Shown piece after piece: positions 51,036-59,948 of a stretch of DNA of 64,000 nucleotides. How positions within the stretch are numbered: the stretch's first letter is position 1; each line of letters begins with the position of its first letter. This stretch comes from Levilactobacillus fuyuanensis (GTDB taxonomy: Bacteria > Bacillota > Bacilli > Lactobacillales > Lactobacillaceae), in NCBI RefSeq assembly GCF_003946395.1, contig NZ_RHNZ01000007.1:1-64000 (forward strand). The letters are read 5' to 3'. The notes beneath the pieces were generated by a model. The model was not told the origin of the DNA. It did no database searches and saw only the letters and a list, made by a program, of their open reading frames with translations. Both the position numbers and the translations under genes were made by a program.

Positions 51036-52241
51036 CTAATTATGATTGAATTTATTGATCAGGACCTTGGATGGCCGTGCTAGCCGGATCAAGCCGATCG
51101 TTAACGCAATACTCAGCGCAACCATCAGCGCGCCAAACAGCGGCGTCCAGCCCAAACCAAAGCGACTCGTTACCTGACCACCGATGCCTGAACCTAACGC
51201 AATTCCAACGTTAAAGGCCGAGATATTTAAGGCTGAGGCCATCGTAATGTCAGCTGGCGTATACTTTTCTGCCAGTTGCACGATGTACAACTGTAGCCCA
51301 GGAACGTTCATGAAGGCGAAGAAGCCCATCACTAAAACCGTCAGTAGGCCTAACCACTGGCTATTTGCCGTCACCGTCAAGACCAACAGTGTCGCAAAGA
51401 GACCGATAAACATTTTCAACAAAGCTGCTAGTGGCTTGGCGTTGGCCCAGCGGCCACCCAGCGTATTCCCAACGGCAACCATCAAACCGTAAACGACCAG
51501 AATAACCACGACAGCACTACTAGACCAGCCCATCTGTTGCTCTAATAATGGAGACAGGTAGGTGTAAGCCACAAAGGTGCCGCCATAACCCAATGCTGTA
51601 ACCAGCAAGGCCACTAAGAGTTGGGGATTTCTCAAGACGCGTAAGATTCCACGAGCCGTGGCTTTGCTCGGCAGTGGTAAATTCCGAGGAACCAGAACGT
51701 AGTCGGCAATCAGACCGATGACGCCAATGACACTAATGAAGATAAACGACCAGCGCCAACCGCCTAACTGACCGATCATTGTTCCCAGCGGTACTCCGGT
51801 AACCGTGGCAACCGTCAGTCCCGTAAACATAACGGCAATTGCGGATGCCCGTTTGGAAGGGGCCACCACATCAGCGGCGATCACGGACGCCACCGTCATG
51901 AAGATACCATGGGCTAGAGCGGCAATGACCCGCCCGGCCAAAAGAATGACGAAGGTCGGGGCGAAGGTAGCGACCAAGTTGCCCGAAATAAATAGCAACA
52001 TGATGACCACCATCAGCGTGTGCCGGTTGATCTGCCCGGTCAATAACGTCATGACGGGCGCACCGACCATGATACCCAAGGCGTAGACCGAGACCGTCAA
52101 CCCGGCCTGGGCCAGGCTCACATGGAAGCTTTGGATCAAAAGGGGAATCAGCCCCACGCTAATGAATTCAGTTGACCCGATTGCAAAGGCACTAACGGCC
52201 AGTGCGAGTAAAGTAAAAGTTGGTGAAAGTTTTTTTGTCAT
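51036..52241 (-). CDS. MFS exporter (AraJ/YdhP-like DHA1)
   Basis: A 401-residue, twelve-helix major facilitator. The opening SAFAIGSTEFISVGLIPLL is diagnostic of the AraJ/YdhP/NepI group. A helix 2-3 loop with LTGQINRHTLM and a helix 5 with motif C-like GVPLGTMIGQLGGW follow. These exporters remove sugars, nucleosides or drugs. AAGGAGGTCATT precedes the ATG. It is divergent from an HxlR regulator, so redox- or toxin-induced export is plausible. Confidence 0.9.
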   Translation of the reverse strand: MTKKLSPTFTLLALAVSAFAIGSTEFISVGLIPLLIQSFHVSLAQAGLTVSVYALGIMVGAPVMTLLTGQINRHTLMVVIMLLFISGNLVATFAPTFVILLAGRVIAALAHGIFMTVASVIAADVVAPSKRASAIAVMFTGLTVATVTGVPLGTMIGQLGGWRWSFIFISVIGVIGLIADYVLVPRNLPLPSKATARGILRVLRNPQLLVALLVTALGYGGTFVAYTYLSPLLEQQMGWSSSAVVVILVVYGLMVAVGNTLGGRWANAKPLAALLKMFIGLFATLLVLTVTANSQWLGLLTVLVMGFFAFMNVPGLQLYIVQLAEKYTPADITMASALNISAFNVGIALGSGIGGQVTSRFGLGWTPLFGALMVALSIALTIGLIRLARPSKVLINKFNHN

Positions 52242-52274
52242 AATGACCTCCTTGAATTGCGAACTCGATAAATA

Positions 52275-52322
52275 TTGATTATACTGGCTAGGAACTCAAG
52301 TACAAGAACCCACTTTAAAGTG
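52275..52322. promoter_or_regulatory. Divergent promoter region of MFS and HxlR genes
   Basis: On the minus strand TTGTAC, a 16-nt spacer and TATAAT lead to the MFS gene. Next to the -35 lies the perfect 12-bp palindrome CACTTTAAAGTG (52311-52322), a candidate site for the HxlR protein. Confidence 0.6.
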
Positions 52323-52364
52323 CCCTACCCACCAAAAAGTAACCATCAGTCAGGAGGCCATTTC

Positions 52365-52727
52365 ATGCCCACAAAAACGTATCATATTGGCGTCGAAGCC
52401 ACAATGGAGATCATCGGTGGCAAATGGAAATCAATCATTCTCTGCCATCTCCGTCATCAAACCATGCGGACCGGTGAGCTTGCCCGCGCCATTCCGCAAA
52501 TTTCTCAGAAGATGCTGACCCAGCAACTCCGCGAATTGGAAGCTGCCAATATCGTTTCTCGCCACGTCTATCAGCAGGTGCCGCCACGCGTCGACTACAG
52601 CCTAACTGATTACGGTCAGTCATTGTCAGGAATTCTTCACGAGTTGTGCGTCTGGGGCGAGGATAATATCGACCGCCGGCAAAATAATGGCGAGGAGATT
52701 ACCCTCCTCAGTCGTGATGGCGTCTAG
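52365..52727 (+). CDS. HxlR-family transcriptional regulator
   Basis: A 120-residue winged-helix regulator with the family signature. It opens with GGKWKSIILCHLRHQTMRTGEL (residues 18-39), continues with ISQKMLTQQLRELEA and ends with VPPRVDYSLTDYGQSL. HxlR proteins sense redox or electrophile stress through cysteines. This one has Cys28 in the family-typical region and one near residue 101. The ATG at 52365 follows AGGAGGCCATTTC. It is probably the regulator of the divergent exporter. Confidence 0.92.
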   Translation: MPTKTYHIGVEATMEIIGGKWKSIILCHLRHQTMRTGELARAIPQISQKMLTQQLRELEAANIVSRHVYQQVPPRVDYSLTDYGQSLSGILHELCVWGEDNIDRRQNNGEEITLLSRDGV

Positions 52728-52750
52728 CCTTTGATCAGCAATCGCTCAAT

Positions 52751-52795
52751 AGCCAGTACCCCCTAATTATATTCAAGGGGTGCCGGCTTTTTTTA
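52751..52795 (+). terminator. Terminator of the HxlR gene
   Basis: AGCC-GTACCCC pairs with GGGGTGCC-GGCT with small bulges, then T7. Confidence 0.85.
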
Positions 52796-53191
52796 GATCA
52801 GATTTTCTAAAAGTGAACCGCCAATCATGGTAAGTAGCCTCGTCAGCGAACAAAGATAATTATATGTAAAGTCAGACCAATTTTAATTGCCATCACATTG
52901 CCTATATTGGGTCTACTAAGCCCAATTAGACCACTCGCCAATCCTGTGGTCTCGGACTTTTTTACACGAAGATAATGCTTGTCAGGGGGCCCAGTGAATG
53001 CTATGGTTTAGCTAGTCCAACACCCTTAACAAGATATCTTAGTGAAAGTCCGTGCAGTTTAGCAGTCCGTTTATATTAGTATATTTATCTACATATTATA
53101 ATCCTGATAAAGATTGGGTAAAATCATCGTTTTCGCCAATCTGCTATTTACCTGATACCCTTCCCGTCCAGACAAGTGAAAGGAGAATTTC
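52796..53191. other. Gene-free stretch with an orphan terminator
   Basis: About 400 bp without a credible ORF. A plus-strand hairpin at 52927-52963 (AGACCAC/GTGGTCT, then CGGACTTTTTT) looks like an intrinsic terminator with no gene directly upstream. The sequence from about 52850 to it could be a short non-coding transcript. Confidence 0.45.
52927..52963 (+). terminator. Orphan intrinsic terminator
   Basis: AGACCAC pairs with GTGGTCT and is followed by CGGACT6. Confidence 0.7.
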
Positions 53192-53749
53192 ATGAAACAA
53201 CGAAGAATTGGCAACAACCGACACATCATTGGCTTATTCCTGACGGTTATCGTCCTGGCCGCCACATTGATTTTACCGGTGACCAATACCTTTGCCTCCA
53301 AAGCTCCCAGCAAGCAGGAACTCCGCACTGAAAGAAAAGTCTTTATGAAGAAGAATCAGAAAGAGCTCAAAGCCGCAACCCTAAATTCTAAGGGGCTTTC
53401 CATTGCCTGGAAGGATGTACTCCAGCATAAAATCAAGCTCCTCAAGCATTTGAAGAAAACGATTGCTCAAGAAAAAGGCACCGTCTATTCCGCAAAACAG
53501 GCTAAGGCGCTGACCCGTAAAATCAACAAACTACATAAAAAATACACAACTAAGTTAAGAAAACTGAAAGGTCAAAAGCAATCTGCAAGTATCGTTTACA
53601 ATTCATACGTTGACGGTAGCTATGTCTCATTCATGAAGGAAAAAGTTAAACAAGTCGGTAACCGGACTTACATTCTCTGGGGCATCCACGAACATAATGG
53701 TAAATTTACCAATTTCGGCGGTCACGGCGCTGGCTTTACGGTCGGATAG
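53192..53749 (+). CDS. Small secreted lysine-rich protein, unknown
   Basis: A 185-residue exported protein. The signal peptide (about residues 1-35) ends in TFAS. The middle is a highly basic helical region (about 40-130) with many KLxK and KKxxKKLR repeats. The C-terminal 55 residues are a separate beta-rich part with aromatic residues and a Gly-rich end (GGHGAGFTVG). GAAAGGAGAATTTC precedes the ATG. It is monocistronic. The charge pattern would suit binding to teichoic acid or nucleic acid, but there is no direct evidence. No family was recognised. Confidence 0.7.
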   Translation: MKQRRIGNNRHIIGLFLTVIVLAATLILPVTNTFASKAPSKQELRTERKVFMKKNQKELKAATLNSKGLSIAWKDVLQHKIKLLKHLKKTIAQEKGTVYSAKQAKALTRKINKLHKKYTTKLRKLKGQKQSASIVYNSYVDGSYVSFMKEKVKQVGNRTYILWGIHEHNGKFTNFGGHGAGFTVG

Positions 53750-53841
53750 TGCGTCACAACCCGGGTTTACGAGTGTGATTACAGACCTGATCACCCACCG
53801 TCCCTTATCAAAAAAATAATCAGCCACTTTCTATGAGACCA

Positions 53842-53888
53842 GCGGCCTACCGTAATAACTTAAAACACTTGTTACGGTGGGCCGTTTT
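53842..53888 (+). terminator. Terminator of the lysine-rich secreted protein gene
   Basis: GGCC-ACCGTAA pairs with TTACGGT-GGCC and is followed by GTTTTCG. Confidence 0.75.
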
Positions 53889-54100
53889 CGCACTTATCTC
53901 ACTGAAAAGCTCACTTAAAGTCACAATTCTCTTATTTTCCAATTCTGAAAGTTACCCCCTAAACCGATGGCTTTATTAAGATTTTAATCCGTTTCAAAAT
54001 AGTTGGTGCTTTGACCTGACAAACTCTGTATAATAGTGACGTCATAGCACTATCACATTTTCATAATTAGCTACATACTTCATCGGAGAAGGGAAAAACA

Positions 54101-55033
54101 ATGCACGTATTCGTTAATATCGTGCCGCAAAACCAGCTAGACTGGGCGTGCTTAAGCACACTCGTCGGGGAGTTGACCAGTCAACATTTTGCGGACGCTT
54201 CTTTTAATTTGCAATTACCAGCGGACCAGACTCTCACGCCCAAACAACAGCACCAAACTACTGTCTGGGGCCTAACCGTCAATAACTCACAGACCGCATT
54301 AGTACCACACAACTATCTCATTAATTTAAGAGAAACCGACCATGTTCTTCCGGGGGCCCTTCATCAGTGGGCGCAAGTCATGGCTAAGCATACCGGCAGT
54401 CCAATTAGTCTGGCGGCCTTTGACTTGTCAGAAGACTTAGACACTCAAATCATGGCATACGTTGCCGATCATCAGGAGTCCGGTCTGCAACAGACCTATC
54501 GTCAACTCGCCACGACCACAATTGATGATCCTGACGAACGCTTACTCACGTTGTGGAGTCTACAAAGCTACAGCGTCCAAACAAATCTGCAAAATATCCG
54601 GCAGATGACGCAACGTATCCGGCCAACTGGTATTTTATTGCCAACTGAACGGTTAACGCCAGCTTTACCGTTGACATCGACAGCACAGGCCTTTGCTGTC
54701 CTCCGCCAAGGCACAGACATCGTTCGTCTTCACGTACCCACGATTCAACGAGCCATGTGGGCAGAGGTAACACCCACCGCTTGGCTCGATGAACTCACAC
54801 AGATTGATGCCACGCAACTAGATGTTATGTGGCAACCTGCTTACATGGCCTACGTACAACGTCAACTCAATTTCTTATTGACAGTGGCCGGTCGCAAACA
54901 ACTATCCAAGCAGGCACACACAACCTTAATGATACGTATCAAACAACTGATCACTGGGCCTACCCATCGTTGGTCTCGCCTTGGACTGTTACAATTGGTG
55001 TCGCCTCGTCTGGCACATCAGTTGTTCTACTAG
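54101..55033 (+). CDS. Hypothetical protein coupled to the teichoic acid polymerase gene
   Basis: A 310-residue soluble protein without signal peptide or membrane helix. It is predicted mixed alpha/beta, with long helices (about residues 125-175 and 225-290). Its stop codon is embedded in the ribosome site of the next gene, 9 nt away, so the two are co-translated. No known domain was recognised. The context suggests an accessory factor for the downstream glycosyl/glycerophosphotransferase, for example in polymer synthesis or enzyme positioning, which is inference only. Confidence 0.8.
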   Translation: MHVFVNIVPQNQLDWACLSTLVGELTSQHFADASFNLQLPADQTLTPKQQHQTTVWGLTVNNSQTALVPHNYLINLRETDHVLPGALHQWAQVMAKHTGSPISLAAFDLSEDLDTQIMAYVADHQESGLQQTYRQLATTTIDDPDERLLTLWSLQSYSVQTNLQNIRQMTQRIRPTGILLPTERLTPALPLTSTAQAFAVLRQGTDIVRLHVPTIQRAMWAEVTPTAWLDELTQIDATQLDVMWQPAYMAYVQRQLNFLLTVAGRKQLSKQAHTTLMIRIKQLITGPTHRWSRLGLLQLVSPRLAHQLFY

Positions 55034-55042
55034 GAGGCCCTC

Positions 55043-57358
55043 ATGAAATTTAGCATAATCACCCCCTGCCAACCGGCAGAATTATCCCAACTGCTAGAAC
55101 TCCGCGATAATTTAAGCAATCAGACCACATATGACTTTGAATGGGTCATTGCCTTAAACGCTCCGCTCGATTTAACCGCACCCGATTGGCAATTACCTTT
55201 CACCGTACATCAAGTTAGCTTTGAAGGCACGACCCTCGGTGCTGCGCGTAATGCCGCCATGGCTACCGCAACCGGGGACTGGTTGGTCTTTGTCGATAGT
55301 GATGACTACCTAACGACTAACGCCTTAGCTGAAATTACCGCTATCCAACCACTTCCAGCTGATACGCTGGCTGACCTCTATCAATATCCCACGTACGAAC
55401 CCCATACGTCCTTTATGGCCAGTCAAGAACAGACGCCCCTTGCGGACAGCCTCCCTAAATGGGGTGGTCCGAAGCGGCGCCAACTCAAGAACCGCGCCGT
55501 TAATTTGAGCGAAGCAATGCTCAGCCAGCTCTCGACGGATATGCAGGTAGCACCGACCGCCGTCAACTGGCTACAACACAAGTACGTTCGCTGCACCGGA
55601 GAAGATCGGTGGGCGCAATTCAACCGGCAACTAAAGATCACGGGCAAGGTCATCGACCGGCACTTGATTCAGGATAACCAGTTGACATTCGATACAACCA
55701 ACGCACTTTATCCGGACTATACTTTCTTGACCCAAGTCATGGCACGGACTAACAGCTACCTTCGTTTGGCCGATCCGACCTACATCCGGGTAAAACACAA
55801 CGACCCGATCAACCAGCCGTCCGTCCACCAACTTGAGGCGGCGGATCGCTGGCATCAACGGCTTGCCGCTTGGCACACTAGTTTGGTTGCCATCAATAAC
55901 GCAGATCTCCACCTGGCCTTCAGTCGCTATTGTTTGAATCGAATTCACCGATTCTTATACATGGCCTTAGCTACCGATGCGACCGCTGATGACCCAACAA
56001 TCACTAATGTGCCCCAACTAATGACGCAACTTCACAACTTCTTACAATTAGTCGATGAGGAAGCCCTCGGCGAAATTTCCATGTTGAGCCGCCACATCCT
56101 TAATCGGATTCGACGGCAACCGGTCTATCCACATCACGCCATCAATCGAATCGTGCGCCTACGTCAACTTGGCCGTGTCATCAAGCATCGTGGACGCGGT
56201 GTCACGCGCCTTTCCTACATGTGGTGGTTCACCAAGCTCCGAATCAAGCCCAAGACGATTCTCTACGAATCCTTCCTGGGTCGTAACTTCTCGGATAGCC
56301 CCAAGGCCGTCTACAACTACCTGCAGGCTAACTATCCCGGTCAGTTCAAACACGTCTGGATTTCCAACCCCGGCGTAACTGGCATGCCAGCTAACCGGCC
56401 CAACACAATCGTGGTAAAACGATTTGGCTGGCGGTATATGTATTATTTAGCTACTGCTAAGTTCCAAGTCATCAACATGCGTCAACCCAAGTGGTTCGTC
56501 AAACGGCCGGGAACCAAATTCTTAGCAACTTGGCACGGGACACCCCTGAAACACTTAGTCTTCGATATGGATAATGTGGCCAGTGCCAATCCGCTCTACA
56601 AGCAGATCTTCTTCCAACAGTCTCGTCAATGGGACTATTTGGTCACAGCCAACCAATTCTCTGTGGATGTCTTCGAACACGCCTTCATGTATCCCGTTGA
56701 AAAGATGCTAAAGTCTGGCTATCCACGCAACGATATTCTGAGTGCACCCGACCGTGATGCTCGGGCACGTCAGATCAAGGAACAATTAGGCATTCCGCAA
56801 GACAAGAAGATTATTCTCTACGCACCAACTTGGCGTGACGGTGATTACTACGGTGTCGGTGATTACAAGTTCACCTTGAAACTCGACATCAACCGTCTGC
56901 GTCGTGAACTGGGCGATGAGTATGTGTTGGTCTTACGAACCCACTACTTCATTACGGAACACTTGGATACGACTGGCTTTGGTGACTTCGTGTACAACGA
57001 ATCCAGCTACGATGACATCGCTGAACTCTACCTGATTTCAGACGTTCTGATCACCGACTATTCTAGTGTATTCTTCGACTACGCCATTCTGAAGCGCCCA
57101 ATTCTCTACTTCGTTTACGATTACGAAAAGTACGGGAGCGTCTTGCGTGGCTTCTACCTCGATATGGAAAAGGATTTACCGGGCCCTCTGTTGAAGACCA
57201 ATGATGACGTCTTAGCGGCGCTTCATAATTTGCCGCAGGTCACCCGCGACTACGCGGCGGCTTACAAGACCTTCAGTCAGCGATTCAACGCCTGGGAAGA
57301 TGGTCACGCCACCCAGCGTGTGGTTGACGCCTTCTTCGATCAAGACTACTTAAAATAA
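55043..57358 (+). CDS. Fused family-2 glycosyltransferase and CDP-glycerol glycerophosphotransferase
   Basis: A 771-residue bifunctional enzyme for wall teichoic acid or related glycerol-phosphate polymers. The N-terminal GT2 domain (about residues 1-300) shows FSIITPCQPAE, GAARNAAMATATGDWLVFVD and the DxD site SDDYL. The C-terminal TagF/TarF-like domain (about 395-771) shows KFLATWHGTPLKHL, APTWRDGDYYG, LRTHYF and ITDYSSVFFDYA, the known CDP-glycerol transferase motifs. The start follows AGGAGGCCCTC. Classical TagF has no GT2 half, so this fusion probably adds a sugar and glycerol phosphate with one polypeptide. It acts at the inner membrane face. Confidence 0.92.
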   Translation: MKFSIITPCQPAELSQLLELRDNLSNQTTYDFEWVIALNAPLDLTAPDWQLPFTVHQVSFEGTTLGAARNAAMATATGDWLVFVDSDDYLTTNALAEITAIQPLPADTLADLYQYPTYEPHTSFMASQEQTPLADSLPKWGGPKRRQLKNRAVNLSEAMLSQLSTDMQVAPTAVNWLQHKYVRCTGEDRWAQFNRQLKITGKVIDRHLIQDNQLTFDTTNALYPDYTFLTQVMARTNSYLRLADPTYIRVKHNDPINQPSVHQLEAADRWHQRLAAWHTSLVAINNADLHLAFSRYCLNRIHRFLYMALATDATADDPTITNVPQLMTQLHNFLQLVDEEALGEISMLSRHILNRIRRQPVYPHHAINRIVRLRQLGRVIKHRGRGVTRLSYMWWFTKLRIKPKTILYESFLGRNFSDSPKAVYNYLQANYPGQFKHVWISNPGVTGMPANRPNTIVVKRFGWRYMYYLATAKFQVINMRQPKWFVKRPGTKFLATWHGTPLKHLVFDMDNVASANPLYKQIFFQQSRQWDYLVTANQFSVDVFEHAFMYPVEKMLKSGYPRNDILSAPDRDARARQIKEQLGIPQDKKIILYAPTWRDGDYYGVGDYKFTLKLDINRLRRELGDEYVLVLRTHYFITEHLDTTGFGDFVYNESSYDDIAELYLISDVLITDYSSVFFDYAILKRPILYFVYDYEKYGSVLRGFYLDMEKDLPGPLLKTNDDVLAALHNLPQVTRDYAAAYKTFSQRFNAWEDGHATQRVVDAFFDQDYLK

Positions 57359-57373
57359 ACTTTCAGTACTTTC

Positions 57374-57416
57374 AAAAGCTCCCATGCCGGTGACGTTACC
57401 AGCATGGGAGCTTTTG
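57374..57416 (+). terminator. Terminator of the teichoic acid polymerase operon
   Basis: AAAAGCTCCCATGC pairs with GCATGGGAGCTTTT, then TG. Confidence 0.9.
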
Positions 57417-57517
57417 TGATCTATTCAATTCATTAATTGTTGCTCGTTGAAACAGCCTATCCGCTAGATACGATTAGTCTCGCTAACCACCAGCAAAACT
57501 GTTACTGTCAATGTAAG

Positions 57518-57955
57518 CTAAGCTTGTGTCTTTTGCTGTTCTCGTTGCCAAATATCCGCAATTAAACTGGCTAGTGTAATGCTGGCCATTTGAGCTTCCG
57601 CCGCTGCCTGCACCGTTGCATAGGCCTCGCGCAAGGTCTCCTGAATATTGCCACCCACGATGCACTGTGGATTGGTTTTATCATCGACATGTAAGAGATT
57701 ATCATCCGTTTCAACGGCCCGATAAATATCCAGGAGTGAAATATCCGTTGGATCACGCGTAACTTCTGGCGTAGCCGTCCCGCGTTGCGTCGCGAGTAAG
57801 CCCGCCGTCCGTAATGCGGCCATCAAACGCCGGACTAGTCCTGGATTGGATTCAACGCTCCGAGCGATTGCCGTACTAGACAGATCGTCGTCGTGGTAAA
57901 TCTCAATGTACGCCAAAATATGCACGGCATCGCTAAGCTTATGGGAATATCGCAT
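57518..57955 (-). CDS. Rrf2-family regulator (YwnA-like)
   Basis: A 145-residue winged-helix regulator. SDAVHILAYIEIYHDDDLSS and IARSVESNPGLVRRLMAAL contain the Rrf2 HTH. A single cysteine (NPQCIVGG, near residue 97) is present instead of the three that bind an Fe-S cluster, as in redox-sensing YwnA and CymR relatives. It lies 18 nt after the NmrA-like oxidoreductase gene and is probably co-transcribed with it. A palindrome upstream of that gene is the likely target, so it is probably an electrophile- or redox-responsive autorepressor. Confidence 0.88.
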   Translation of the reverse strand: MRYSHKLSDAVHILAYIEIYHDDDLSSTAIARSVESNPGLVRRLMAALRTAGLLATQRGTATPEVTRDPTDISLLDIYRAVETDDNLLHVDDKTNPQCIVGGNIQETLREAYATVQAAAEAQMASITLASLIADIWQREQQKTQA

Positions 57956-57973
57956 CCTTCACGGCCTCCTTAA

Positions 57974-58837
57974 TTACTTCGCTACCGCTAAACTCGTCGT
58001 TAAGAAATCTGGTAGGCTCTGCGCGGGATGGCCCATAATTTTGCGGTAGTCATCGGTCACCGTCGCCAACAGGCCACGACCGCCGGCATCGTACATGGAG
58101 GCCAACATATGGCCCTCGTTATCTTCGTTATACAGCGCCGCAAATTCACTGAGCGTCACCGGTGCGTAACCAATCGTCTCGCCCGAAACGGTACTGAGGA
58201 CCTTGGCGAGCGCTGGCATCGTGTACGACCGTTCCTGGGTCAACGTGTAGCTTGGTTGCCGCCACAGCGCTGGGGTCACAGCCACCTTGGCAAAGGCTGC
58301 CGCACTATCAGCCAGACTGATGAAGCTCAGTGACGCATCCCCCATGGGATAAATGACATTATGGCGTTCGATCAATTCTGGCAAGTAAGGTACCAGCGGA
58401 TCGGCATACAGCGCGTTTCGTAAGATAGTGTAACTCAAGTTCGTGCCAGCCAATCTGCGTGGAACATAGCCATAGAATGCAGAAAGGTCAAACGGATTGT
58501 CTGTCTGATCGGCAATGAAACCCATCACAATCAAATGCCCCACCTGCGCCTTTTCTGCCGCAGCAATTACGTTTTCAAATTCCGTCACGCGACTAAAGCT
58601 ATCGTGACTCTTGCTGGGAACGTAAATAGCCACATCGGCAGCATCCAAGACGGTCGCCACCGTATCAGACTCGCGATAATCCAACGGCAGAACCGTCATC
58701 CCCTGTGCCGCAAACGCTGCGGCTTTTGCTGGCGTATGAACACCGAGCGTGATCTGCTGCGGCGCGACTAACTGGGATAGAGCTTTAACAATTTGGGTAC
58801 CCAAGTGACCGGCAGCACCGGTAACGACATATTTCAT
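57974..58837 (-). CDS. NmrA-like NAD(P)H-dependent oxidoreductase
   Basis: A 287-residue Rossmann-fold protein of the extended-SDR NmrA group. TGAAGHLGTQIVKAL (residues 6-20) is the nucleotide-binding loop. Related proteins are quinone or nitroreductase-type enzymes such as QorB. The ATG at 58837 follows AAAGGAGTCCTTCAGA; the longer frame to 58900 overlaps the promoter. The pairing with an Rrf2 regulator suggests induction by quinones or oxidants. The substrate is not established. Confidence 0.88.
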   Translation of the reverse strand: MKYVVTGAAGHLGTQIVKALSQLVAPQQITLGVHTPAKAAAFAAQGMTVLPLDYRESDTVATVLDAADVAIYVPSKSHDSFSRVTEFENVIAAAEKAQVGHLIVMGFIADQTDNPFDLSAFYGYVPRRLAGTNLSYTILRNALYADPLVPYLPELIERHNVIYPMGDASLSFISLADSAAAFAKVAVTPALWRQPSYTLTQERSYTMPALAKVLSTVSGETIGYAPVTLSEFAALYNEDNEGHMLASMYDAGGRGLLATVTDDYRKIMGHPAQSLPDFLTTSLAVAK

Positions 58838-58861
58838 TCTGAAGGACTCCTTTAGATTGGT

Positions 58862-58880
58862 TGTTACTTTAAAGGTAACA
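58862..58880. promoter_or_regulatory. Operator-like inverted repeat TGTTAC-N7-GTAACA
   Basis: A perfect 6-bp inverted repeat with a 7-nt centre lies 25 bp upstream of the NmrA-like start. It is the size expected for an Rrf2 dimer site. Binding is inferred. Confidence 0.65.
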
Positions 58881-59008
58881 TCTAATCTACTGATCGTCAA
58901 TCAACTCACCTCATATTTTGACAAATTGCACCGCTTCTTCGTCGCGAACGACTATAATAAAGTTAAGATACATTAACCCAAAAATAGTTTTGATGAGGAG
59001 TGAGTAAC

Positions 59009-59710
59009 GTGGTTCAACAATTAGCTAATAAAGTTGCAATCGTCACTGGTGCCGGGTCTGGTAAGGGTCAAGCCATTGCCGAATTATTTGCCAATCAGGG
59101 TGCCCAAGTCGTGGCAGCCGACAGTAACGCCGAAGCGCTAAACGCCGTGGTCGACGGGATTAATTCCGCTGGTGGAACGGCCATCGCAGCGGTCACCGAC
59201 GTCACTAAAGATGCCGATGTCACCGCCATGGTTCAACGCGCCATTGATCAATTTGGTCATCTCGATATCCTAGTCAATAATGCCGGGATGCTCGACAAGC
59301 TAGCCCCCGCTGATACGCTGACTAACGAACTGTGGGACAGAGTCATGACGGTCAACACGACCAGCGTGATGTTGGCCACACGTGAAGCCCTCAAGCGGTT
59401 CGCCGCCCAAGACGCCGGCGTTATTCTCAACATTGCTGCGGTCGAAGGCGATACGAGTGACCGGGCCAGTGCAGCCTACGCTGCCTCCAAACACGCCGTG
59501 GTCGGCCTGACAAAGAATACGGCCTTTATGTACCAAAACGCCGGTATTCGGACCAACGCCATCGCCCCCGGTAGTAAGGACGCCGAATCACCACTGGGCA
59601 TCACCGTTCCCACCACGCCCAGCGGTAACAAGATTGCCCAAACCGCACTGTTTCTGTGCTCCGATGCCGCCAGCTATGTCAATGGGGTCATCGTTCCGGT
59701 AAAATTCTAA
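59009..59710 (+). CDS. SDR-family oxidoreductase lacking the catalytic serine
   Basis: A 233-residue classical short-chain dehydrogenase. The cofactor loop TGAGSGKG (about residues 13-20), NNAG (about 88-91) and the YAASK active-site pair (Tyr and Lys, about 155-159) are present. The usual catalytic serine 13 residues before the tyrosine is alanine (in NIAAVEGDTSD), so the normal proton relay is incomplete. Either the activity is altered or another serine substitutes. The start is the GTG at 59009 after GAGGAG. It has its own terminator. Substrate unknown. Confidence 0.88.
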   Translation: MVQQLANKVAIVTGAGSGKGQAIAELFANQGAQVVAADSNAEALNAVVDGINSAGGTAIAAVTDVTKDADVTAMVQRAIDQFGHLDILVNNAGMLDKLAPADTLTNELWDRVMTVNTTSVMLATREALKRFAAQDAGVILNIAAVEGDTSDRASAAYAASKHAVVGLTKNTAFMYQNAGIRTNAIAPGSKDAESPLGITVPTTPSGNKIAQTALFLCSDAASYVNGVIVPVKF

Positions 59711-59727
59711 TGCTTAACTAAACTCAA

Positions 59728-59777
59728 ACTGGCGGCGTGACGCAACAGATAATGTTGTGCCAAGCCGCCAGCTTTTG
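59728..59777 (+). terminator. Terminator of the SDR gene
   Basis: CTGGCGGC pairs with GCCGCCAG, with an inner GCAACA/TGTTGT, then TTTTG. Confidence 0.85.
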
Positions 59778-59948
59778 ATCTAAGCCTCAGTTGAATCCAG
59801 CTACTCGCTAACCAAACGCATATGAGATACCGTCCATTTTATCTCCCTACCGTACGCTCTTGCCCATAACGGAAAAAATTGACGCCCCCCATCCCGACTT
59901 GTACACTGGAAAACAGATGCTTTAGCGGGTAAGGAGATGTGTCATGCA

